Source: Paludibacteraceae bacterium (GTDB taxonomy: Bacteria; Bacteroidota; Bacteroidia; Bacteroidales; Paludibacteraceae). Taken from it: DNA of 64,000 bases. The position numbers were made by a program, and so were the translations under genes. The stretch spans positions 1 to 64,000 of the forward strand of contig CAJOEJ010000007.1 in NCBI GenBank assembly GCA_905233375.1, read 5' to 3'. Of this stretch, positions 50,701 to 58,100 are shown piece by piece; positions within the stretch are counted from its first letter, which is position 1, and each line of letters begins with the position of its first letter. The notes below the pieces were generated by a model, which saw only the letters and a program-made list of their open reading frames with translations, was not told the DNA's origin and did no database searches.

Positions 50701-51711
50701 ACGAATGCCTCGGGCAGCCAGCTGCGCGACATTCCTGCTACGGGTCAGAACGTCCGTTTCAGCCTCGCCAAGTACGCCGGCAAGAACGTACGCGTCGGTC
50801 TGTACCGCGAAGCCAAGACCAGCGTATCGACCGGTATCGCAATTCACGTGGACAACGTCCGTCTGGGCTACTTCGACAAGATCGTTGACCGCGCCGACGG
50901 ATGCCAGTACGAGGATATCCAGGTAGGTGACATCTTCCTGTCGGGCGACGACACGGAGCCGGGTGTACACATCTATCCGAGAAGCATGTATGCAACGGAT
51001 GAAGAGGCGAAAGCCGGAGCGCACGACCTCGTTTACTCGCTGGAGATCGAGGTGTATCCGGTATCGGAGAGCTTCTATGCCGACACGATCTGCGAGGGCG
51101 ACACTTATACGGATCTGAACTTCCACGACAAGACGACGACGGGTACCTACCGCCGCAAGATGGAGTCCGTTCACGGATGCGACAGTATCATCACGCTGAA
51201 CCTGTTTGTCCGTCCGACAGCATTTGCAGAGGATGTCAAAGTAGAACTCTGTCCGGGCGAGAGCTACCACTGGAACGGTCGTGACTTCAGCCGCGCAGGT
51301 ATCTTCCGCGACACGCTGGTATCCGCTATCGGATGCGACAGTATCGAGACGCTCATCGTATCGTACGCCCCGCAGGAGGACACCATCCGCAGAGCGAAGA
51401 CGCTGTACATGGACGAGTTGCCGTACACGTTTACCGATGAGGATCACCCGTACATAGAGGGTCAGGCTCCGATCTACTTCGCCGAAGGTACGCCGAAGGG
51501 TGTTTACCGCGACACGGTGAACGTACAAGGCGAGACCTGTAACACGGTGCTTGTGCTGGTAACGACGCTCAACTGGCACGAAGACCTCGAAGCCGTTGAA
51601 GATGACGGACGTAGCGCACGCAAAGTCATCATCCGCGACCAGATGTTCATCATCCTCAACGATGAGTGGTACAATGCCGCAGGTCAGAAAGTGGCGAATC
51701 CGATGAAATAA
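41701..51711 (+). CDS. Giant secreted multi-domain surface protein (jelly-roll/Fn3 repeats)
   Basis: This 3336-residue protein has a signal sequence after a second in-frame Met (41737: MKKHLLMLFAVVTAVTMSIQA), which may be the true start. It holds about eleven jelly-roll (choice-of-anchor/cleaved-adhesin-like) modules, each opening with a hydrophobic-D/E-x-F-E motif (VPYTFDFEP, FPYKETFES, VPFYEDWES) and ending near IDDVTIE, alternating with Fn3-like domains. Near the C-terminus are two repeats ending GCDSIxxL, then the shared C-terminal domain (KVIIRDQMFIILNDEWYNAAGQK). I infer a cell-surface adhesin or carbohydrate-binding protein. Confidence 0.85.
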   Translation: MKQSFNNKYSNRMKKHLLMLFAVVTAVTMSIQAQTILIDDGFENGIQDSVWTQEFVTGHTAWAVESEDDSLSYPATVLQGTHRAYLRNTTGETQGFVTRLVSQVMDLSPRKIYQPELTFWYANPRWGADRDTLRVLYRNNPNGKWKQLAEYSTAMANWQKVRIELPEVGPTYQIAFEGKDNLGRGIVLDSVKLRSAPECTVPHDIIVSNKGANRVNIAWTASWDAIWYELIVSKDTLNPYEIPEETEASLVFHDRISGLSQSHDLTLEPGEAYYVYIRSICENEISLWSHEYTEEGAYHFRVRATKQVPFTEDFNWAKTKNQDPEWIWGNNTGKTNPYVNSKSTTTSELGKYSPSATPSVIFSGGTSATVKIPAGKYVFLATPALADTLNQNFKLNQCQVHFWSTVHIYTGRTYGRSLIVGVMEDPEDITTFTPIDTVMVWGNQTFQENIVDLSSYTGNGAFIGFVSDFDRQNLFYIDDVTIEYRPEVSKVTKISVNPRDTFATISWEGNASSYNVLITNAEVDPSNPSEDAIVDQATVNGTSYLCNKLEAFHSWNHPYYVYVQAVGAEWSYRYPFVTLTSQRAVPYTFDFEPASGRYQISGSTYYAANLSIFGNDPKYPSLASANTYKGSGCLSMTKTAGADTWVTLPMVEDLDSVQVKFYLGGTSTSYSKAHATIGIMTNPMDINTFTKVSSFTLNTSGYTMCYANFKNYTGPKDGVIAIVWDDIRGMAENTINYIDEVKVEKLSECTPPQNVEIAVESDSIALIWDASQQSMWEVAIARSPLTNVQKDKTFAEIAAMGSIVYADTLYWDDEVSKPEFGIGGLKPHTDYVLYLRTVCGSDAAWWTEISFSTPCANATFPYKETFESCTSTSSNAAPQLPCWQMINYLGTSYPWIYAANGGKTLELYTSGTAYRCVAIMPPVEGNLEDMMLTFETRSWSSGSTSTSVLYVGTMGDIDDQNSFIPFDTIRNTGGTEFQKVTLLLSNYNLVYNNIAFSSGFSGSSDVLIDNIELKDATCIEAYNFRQTDSQSNSADFEWDGLSPNDQWEMRVLSQNVSLSNVASGNYDTLRVAVVNDTVLTGRTYHLDDLHASTTYYVYLRVMCGDSIWTMHTIETSCEKLDPNKPNKETFETYSSGTSYSDSYQATCWTVGNGGTTSTSYIPYIYKYTSYASSGQNTYCMYGYEYSDYVPAYIVSPEIDCTHMKDLAVTFNMYASTSYSWLCGVMSDPNDLSTFVVIDSVKGTGESVQYIYDLSEYEDSIPATARYFAWRTPYDATSYAYLDDVSITTMRCPFTKPTYSDLTAESARISSGLRTDDMWLLLVTSEAVSTDSLASATYRVPNTIKVRFDTIDVRSKKVSGLSEQTKYYVYTATLCDSVVSQWSSTSFITPCMPVKPDGMKKITFATEDGFVTGSGATRYLPCWTIGSKTQGLSASSSYIPYVDASTKYNGHNSLRIYDYVSGTSSHYVGAYAIMPEMFVDSISKYQVSFWGRKYSTSYNGQLIIGIVSDPSDLNTFVAVDTVTMEGTTWEPFSVGFENYEGDFLGNLGSNIMFLSDFGVSNGAYITDISVELIPTCRPISSFKVDSVGENSAVISWQGYQDTYRMLLADKILEDSVKPTYNYLLDTIVTTSSHIRIENLLPATGYVVYAQGICSDGDSTAISMQYASFRTECPLSTGVPVPFYEDWESYPTGNSEVGCWLFRNVSGSTYPTVEAARDKLKSQTVDLYSPASGGRSWIVVPVLRASLADLKLEFDARSWSSSASATQYIHVGVMADPEDATTFVELANFPLTPDSLMSHFEMILGEYDIPYERLVFTSGLDATMASCDVVIDNISLSLESPCHAPKLQTSNVSYSSFKLEIIPNKEDNDLWDVVCIEATEWAKIRNIDTYLDTTSTRMRVDTTFLTFTGLTPATSYYIYARTACGGVYGNSPWNKTPLNVHTKFYYKEGYHFGFEKSGEMWERSPYSTNDNYYLHPALVSGRDSLGAASTAYGAYPFSQENTTSYLYAHTGTGALTINASGNYFGGYVIFPAVDQAEARSFEFKIRPGYISATTMKTATTYDGVIEIGTIDKNQDFDTYHRIATVRVDALNNEGMADEDNNYLFSNYTLDLDEATIASKQIVLHAPQQPGVSSMLFIDEVNMGAAKGYSLVSIKKVNVSGSSATVEWDNIGGPWNLFIADERGDTIAQYNHLTGTSQVVEGLSPRSQYTAILETEKADMSRDYILTTSVAFETTCQVLQPDADGEFTWDFDDEYEWEANDVLTGATSDTAYMKPNCFHVGITYENPYNGYQWLVQPKGYDYYSTLMNYSESRHQEVGIGDSHSLRVHTTAQRFNSYIVLPEMNCDLDTMMIEFYGRCFVNYDEEHSIEANRGKIVSAIYLGEEYSQSIVVGTLTDPNDFSTLQVLDTLTYKQTNLTNSVNVNDDPAGLRYWELMQAPLAGATGRYIVLFQPSYGLFFLDDLSIKPAGSTLFAPTSARTSDITATSATLSWNVRHPSLSSVVVVLDASNEEVLRDTIPGTSYAATGLESGHSYHWYVYQTDNIRNSVTTVEVTFATECVAITPSYTCGFEIEDGAGNIPGQTSYKQALCWTYGDAKSTSEENLWISATYDPYNQANTEDHRYSRTNSSAVFMRASYDNYQPYIAMPQMDINAYDTLQVVFWMRPAYVRQGTGTVVSQYTGSTYSKSIIVGTMTDPTNAATFVPLDTVTYSASLTVYDVATAANDYLFEQKKVELAGATGPYVAFMTSFYAKDDENRKSSDYMWLDDISFSRRQLCKDPKNLNNDFVGATEATLSWEGGDSIFVIQVSKDVYFAEDTAFAFNDTVYSNPFTVTGLEKQTNYAWRVQAICEGEASGFSPKETFKTLRSPYFLEEFETAVNTSEWTFSCSKAVDILNKSSYSFSSDNSYGFKRVTTNYGLNGSHYTAVGYYEDYNWMITPEFYLPENDSVHFSMDLAMTACNSSHAATGNAVTESDMANDFYFMVIVSEDGGATWKSENILMKWQNTNASGSQLRDIPATGQNVRFSLAKYAGKNVRVGLYREAKTSVSTGIAIHVDNVRLGYFDKIVDRADGCQYEDIQVGDIFLSGDDTEPGVHIYPRSMYATDEEAKAGAHDLVYSLEIEVYPVSESFYADTICEGDTYTDLNFHDKTTTGTYRRKMESVHGCDSIITLNLFVRPTAFAEDVKVELCPGESYHWNGRDFSRAGIFRDTLVSAIGCDSIETLIVSYAPQEDTIRRAKTLYMDELPYTFTDEDHPYIEGQAPIYFAEGTPKGVYRDTVNVQGETCNTVLVLVTTLNWHEDLEAVEDDGRSARKVIIRDQMFIILNDEWYNAAGQKVANPMK

Positions 51712-51728
51712 GCGGGTTTGAAATAGTG

Positions 51729-51764
51729 AAAGAGAGTGTGTCTTGACTGGCACACTCTTTTTTT
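51729..51764 (+). terminator. Intrinsic terminator
   Basis: An 8-bp stem AGAGTGTG/CACACTCT, loop of 10, followed by a T run. Confidence 0.85.
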
Positions 51765-52050
51765 GTCCTACAAATCATTCAAAAGACATAAACCTAAAAA
51801 ACAATGACAGGAGCAAAGATTATATAGAGAGAGGCAAATTTTCCGCAAATTTCAGTACACGATTATAATTATAACCTACTAATCACCTACTAATTACCTA
51901 CTAATATCCTACTACGGTCTTGGAAAGCGGCGGGCAAAGGAGGGGCAAGGGAAAAATAAACATTTCGTGTTGCTTTTTTCGGATTTGGAAGACACTTTGT
52001 CAAGTAAATATTACAAAAATATAGCAAAATGACATTTTTATGGCAAAAAA
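51765..52050. other. Spacer with 11-nt repeats
   Basis: No gene is seen. ACCTACTAATC/ACCTACTAATT/ACCTACTAATA units lie at 51874-51915. The A/T-rich remainder leads into the next promoter. Confidence 0.5.
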
Positions 52051-52082
52051 TTTGTGCATGTCGTTTTTTTTTACTACTTTTG
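52051..52082 (+). promoter_or_regulatory. Promoter for the 2519-aa protein gene
   Basis: -33 TTTG (52051-52054, TTTGTGCATGTC), 20-nt spacer, -7 TACTTTTG (52075-52082). The leader is ~80 nt. Confidence 0.75.
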
Positions 52083-52170
52083 CGCCCTAAATTGTATAAT
52101 TAGGCGAAAACTATAGCTATTATACATATATAGTTTGTTTATTTTATTGTTTAACTAAAAATTAAAGCTT

Positions 52171-55100
52171 ATGAGAAAAATTACTCAAAAGTGGGCATTC
52201 CTGATGATGACACTCGTGTGTCTGGTAGGTCTGTCCCAAGTGGTAACAGCTCAGACTTGCGTGGAGATTGGAGAAGGCACAAGCGCCAATTCCGGTTCTC
52301 TCCCGGTTGCAAGCTATTATCACTACAGTTACACTCAACAGCTCTTTACGGCGGATGAGATCGAGCAAAACCCCGGCAACATCGTTAGTATTGGTTTCCA
52401 ATACAACAATGCATCGTCGATGACCCGTAAGATCTCCATCTTCATGGCTAACACCGATGAAGAGGCGTTTGGAACGAACTTCTTACGGGATGATCTCGAA
52501 GAGGTATTGTCTCCGACCGTTGTTACGTTCAGTAACGATGATGATTGGGTAGTAATTGAATTGGAAAATTCGTTTGCTTACACAGGTGAGAATCTGTTGG
52601 TTGCCATTTACATGGAGCAATCGGCAGAGGAGACCTTGTACAGCAGCGGCAGCCGTTTCCTGACATTCTCTTCGACGGGTATGGCTCGTTACAAACAATC
52701 CGATTCGCAGTTCACGTTAGGCGCAGACAATGCCCCGTCAGATGCTGGAACCTCTGTTTCGTATCGTACGAACACGCAACTCTGTTTCAGCGCAGGTGGC
52801 AGCGGCGTTATTCCGTGTGACAAGCCGTCCGGCATTGAGGCATCGGATATTACTGCCCACCAGGCTGTTCTCACATGGGGAGCAGGCAGCGGTGTGTACA
52901 ACGTAGAGTACAAGAAATCCACCGACAATGAATGGACCTCCTTGCTTTCGGGTACGACCTTGTTTACCGCGACGCTGAGCGACCTGGATCCGAACACGGC
53001 TTATCAGGCTCGCGTTCAGAGCGTTTGCGCCGGCAATGTGGACCACCCTGTCAGCAGCTGGAAAAGCGTCAGCTTCAAGACTCTCATCGGTATTCCGTAT
53101 GCAGAGAATTTCAATGCAGGTTCTACTATTCCTACCGGTTGGACTCAGAAGAGTGGTCTGCTGACCGACATCCTGTCCGGTAGTGCGTCATTATCTTCAG
53201 GATCCGGTTGGAGTGTCAGCACTACTACTTGTGCTAACTTTACCAGCAATCACCTTTATCACAACGTTTACGGTTCGTCCAAAAAACAATGGATCGTGTT
53301 CCCGCGTATCCCGATGGAGGACAACACCCAACTGACGTTTGATATTGCTATTACGCGTTCCAGTTGTGCAGAAAAGACTCCGGGTGCGCAGGATGACGAT
53401 AAGTTCGTTGTGCTGATTTCAACGGATAGTTTGGCTACCTGGACCATCCTTCGTCAATGGGACAACGCCGGTTCAGCATATGTATTCGACGATATCAGCA
53501 ACACCGGTGAGGAAGTAGCCATTGACCTTAGCGCTTATGCCGGTCAAAATGCACATCTCGCATTGTACGTAGAATCGACATCCGGTCCGACGACAGGTGC
53601 AGGTGACAACTATTTCCACATTGACAACATCCTTATCGACTACATTCCCCGTTGTTTGAAACCGACGGATTTGAAGGCTGAGAACATCACGACGAATCAG
53701 GCTGAGTTGTCTTGGACCGCTAATTCCGAAGAGAACGAGTGGACTCTCCAATACAAGAAGAGTGAGGAGGAAGCTTGGCAGTCGATCAACGTAACGGAAA
53801 ATCCGTACACGCTGGATAACCTGGATTCTTATACCGCATACGACTTCCGCGTTGCAGCTGTCTGCGACTATATCGATGATTTCGGTACCAGTAAATACAG
53901 CAGTGAAGTAAGTTTCAAGACAAATGCAGCTGCTCCGTTCTCAGAGGCATTCACATCGCTGCCTGCCGACTGGAAGCGCTACTCTGTTCTCTATGAGAGC
54001 ATTGCAGCAGGCGAAGACACCTTGGCGAACCACGCTGTTTCTTCGGGATGGAGTGTATCTACCGGTAATGGTGTTTATGGCGTTAACCACTTGAAACTGT
54101 TAGTATCCGGCGAAAGCACGAAGAACTGGATTGTATCTCCGTTCATTGAAATGAACGATGCAGCAATGCAGTTGACCTTCGACTTGGCATTGACCAAGAG
54201 TTCGGGTACGTTGACACCGGCAGAGGCTGGTCAGCAAGATGACGACAAGTTCTCCGTTCTCGTTACTGCCGACGGCGGTGAGACCTGGGAAGAGTTGTAC
54301 GTTCGCGACAACGTTACTTCGGCTGACTCGTATGACAACATCAACTGCTCCGCAGACGGTCAGATCGTTAAGGTTGATTTGAGCGAGTTCACGGAGAGCA
54401 CGATTGCTATCGCTTTCTATGGTGAGTCCACCGTATCGGGCGGCAGCAACTACCTGCACATCCGCAACTTGAATATCGACACCATTCCTTCCTGCGAGAA
54501 GCCGATGGGTCTGATGGTCAGCGCAGTTTCTTCTTCTGATGCCACCTTAACCTGGGATGAAGCAGAGGATGCTACCTGGGCTTATGGTATTGTGGCTAAT
54601 CCGGCTGCGGACTTTGTTCCGGCAGATGAGGACTTCACAGCTACTACAGAAGAATACCTGGTAACTATTGACACTTTGTCTGAGAACACTCCTTACCTCT
54701 TCTTCATTCGTCGTGCATGCGACGGCTCCAACAGCGAGTATATCTCCCGTCTTTTCATGACGGAGCAGACTCCTGCCGCCCTTCCGTATGAGGATGGCTT
54801 TGAGGATGGTCTGAATTGGGTACTTATCAATGGTGATTTGACCAACCAATGGGTACTCGGTGAGGCCGTTAACAATGGCGGTACCCATTCGCTCTATATC
54901 TCCAACGATGGCGGTACAAGCAATGCATACACCAACAACGAAGGCGCCCTCGTTTATGCTACGAAGACCTTCAACTTTGATGAGGCTGGTACTTATGCAG
55001 TTAGTTTCGATTGGAAAGCTTATGGTGAGAGTTCGTACGACTTGCTTTGTGTAGCACTCGTTCCGGATGGTACTCAAGTAGAGACTTCCGGTTCCGTTTC

Positions 55101-58100
55101 CGGTCAGTGGACTGTTCTGCCGACAGGTTGGACTGCTCTCCACGAGGGAGTCAAGTTGAACTTACAAAGCTCATGGCAGCATTCGTCCTACGAGTTGAAC
55201 ATTGAGAACGAAGGTATCTATAAGGTAGTTATGGTTTGGCGTAACGATGGTTCCACTGGTACGACTCCTCCGGCTGCTGTGGATAACTTCAGCATCGTAC
55301 GCCTGCTTTGCCCGGCTCCGACGGAGTTGAGTGAAGTAGCTGAGACTGCAACTATCAATTCTGTTCAAATCGACTGGGTACCGGGCTCTGAATCCAACTG
55401 GCTCATCCAATACAAGAAAGCGACCGCAGAAGACTGGATCTTATTCGACGGCGATGTAACTACACCTCCGTTCACGTTGACCGGTCTTGAGGCTTCCAGC
55501 ACGTATAACATCCGCGTAGCTGCATGGTGCGATCCGACCGATTCACTCTCTGCAAGCGATTGGAGCAGCGCTATTACCGTTACCACGGCTTGTGATGTGA
55601 TCACCAGCTTCCCGTATTCCGAGAACTTCGATGGTATCACGGGTACGACCAGCGGTTCGACCAATGTATTGCCGGTTTGCTGGAGCGCTATCAATACCAC
55701 TACGTATTCTTCGTACGCCGGTTATCCGAACGCATACAATGGCTCATCTTACGCTGCTTCGGGTTCCAACGCGCTGAGATTCTACTCGTATGCGTACAGC
55801 TCGACTTACGACCCGCAGGATCAGTACGCTATCCTTCCGGAAATGGAGGGTATCAGCGGCTTGCGTATGAAGTTCGCTGCCCGTGCATACTCGACCGGCA
55901 GTTCGTATGACGCTACCTTCACGGTGGGTGTCATGAGCGATCCTACCGATACCGCTACCTTCGTACCGGTGGCTACGATGGAACCGGCAGGTACGGCATA
56001 CGAGTCATTCGAGGTGAAGTTCAACACCTACGAGGGTACCGGTAAGTATATTGCTATCAAGATGTTGGCAGCCGACCTTATTGAGGACGATTATATCCAC
56101 GGCGTGCATATCGATAATATCGTTATCGACCTGATTCCTGACTGCGTTGAGCCTGCAAGTATCCAAGTGGTTGAAGTAACGACAAACAGCGTTAAGTTCA
56201 ACTGTGTTGCAGCCGCAGAAGGTGACAGCCTGTCCTACGCTATCGGTCTGCCGGGCGTTGAGCCGACTGAGTATACCGGCGTTGAGGCTAATCCGGTAAT
56301 TGTAGAAGGTCTGGAAGGCAGTTCAGAGTATGTGATTTATCTGCGTACCGAATGTGCAACCAGCCATAGTATCAACATTTCGGCTGTATTCCAAACAAAG
56401 CAGGTAGCCGTTGATATGGGTAGCTCGTTCTTCGAGGACTTCGAGGGTCCGAATACATGGTACGGCTTCAATACCGCAGCGAATGCGTGGGTACGTGGCG
56501 AAGCGGCTCACAACGGTGAGGGTACACATGCGCTCTACGTTTCCAACGACGGTGGTGAAACCAATGGTTACGCTAAGAGTGGTCCTGGTATCATTTACGG
56601 CGCTAAACTGCTGAATATTGAAGGCGGTTCGTATGTATTCCAATTCGATTGGAGAGCAAAAGGTGAGGGAACTAGCACCTTGTATGACTACATGCGTGCA
56701 GCACTTGTTCCTGCAACCGCAGAACTGGTAGCAGGTAGTACTGTTCCGACAGGCTTTGGCGGAACTACATTACCGGAAGGATGCATCGCAATTGACAATA
56801 GTCAGGCGCTTAACCAGTCTGACACTTGGCAGACCTTGACTTCGGATGAAGTAACTGTTCCGGCCGGAACCTACTATTTGGCATTCGGTTGGAAGTGGGA
56901 TAGTTCAGGTGGTTCAGACCCTGCTGCTGCTGTAGATAACATCCGCATCAACAAGGTGCTCTGCGGTAAGCCGGGTACGCCGACGATCGAGAAGGCGAAC
57001 ATCACCTCTACTTCCGCAGAAATTGCATGGCTTGCAGAGGAAGGTCAGACCGAGTGGATCCTTGCTATGGATACCATCGCTGCCTTCAATAAGGATTCAG
57101 TAGATCTGCAGACTGTAGTAACTACTAATCCGTATCTGGCAGAGAACCTCCTTCCGGAGCACACCTATTATGTTTACGTACGCGCGATTTGCGGTGAGAA
57201 CTTCAGCGCATGGAGCGCCCGCGCTTCGTTCAAGACCGCCAAGGCTTGTCAGAAGCCGGACGGACTGGAAGTTTCCGCTATCACCGACTCGTCGGCTGTT
57301 GTTACCTGGAACACCTATGGTCAGAGTGCATTCCGCCTCACCTACGGTATCGGTAGCACATATACAGACAGCGTAGATGTAACGGGCGGTTCCTATACCA
57401 TCACCGGCTTGGACGAGAACACCTCGTACAAGGTGAAAGTAGCATCTTCTTGCGACGAGACCCAATGGTCCACCGCGAAGACCTTCAAGACCGCTTGCTC
57501 TGCAATTGCTGCGGTAGTTGAGAACTTCGACGGTATTACCGGTTCGACCAGTTCGAACGTACTGCCCGACTGCTGGAGCTACATCAATACCGGTTCGACT
57601 TACGGCTATCTCCCGACGGCTTATGCCGGCGCTACCTACGCTAACTCGGGTACGAACTCGCTGAGATTCTACAGCTACGCAAGCAGTTCTTATGCAGACC
57701 AGTACGCTATCCTGCCGGCTGTAAACGACCTGAACACGCTGCGTATGAAATTCAACGCACGTAAGTACAGTGCTTCGTATGAAGGTATCATCGTAGTAGG
57801 TATCATGACCGATCCGACCGATGTAGCTACCTTCGAGGTTATTGATACCATCCAGCCTGCAGGCGTTGCTTACGAGCCGTTCTTGGTATCGTTCGGCGAA
57901 TATGCCGGCGAAGGCAAGTATGTAGCCCTCAAGTCTCCGTTACCTGTAACTTCGTCTTACAACGGTTCATACATCGACGACATTGAGATGGAGGCTATTC
58001 CTTCCTGTCTCGAGCCGACCGCTTTGGAAGTATCGAACATTGCAACGACCGGCGCTACTTTGGATTGGACATCGAGCGCTTCCGAGTGGCAGATTATGCT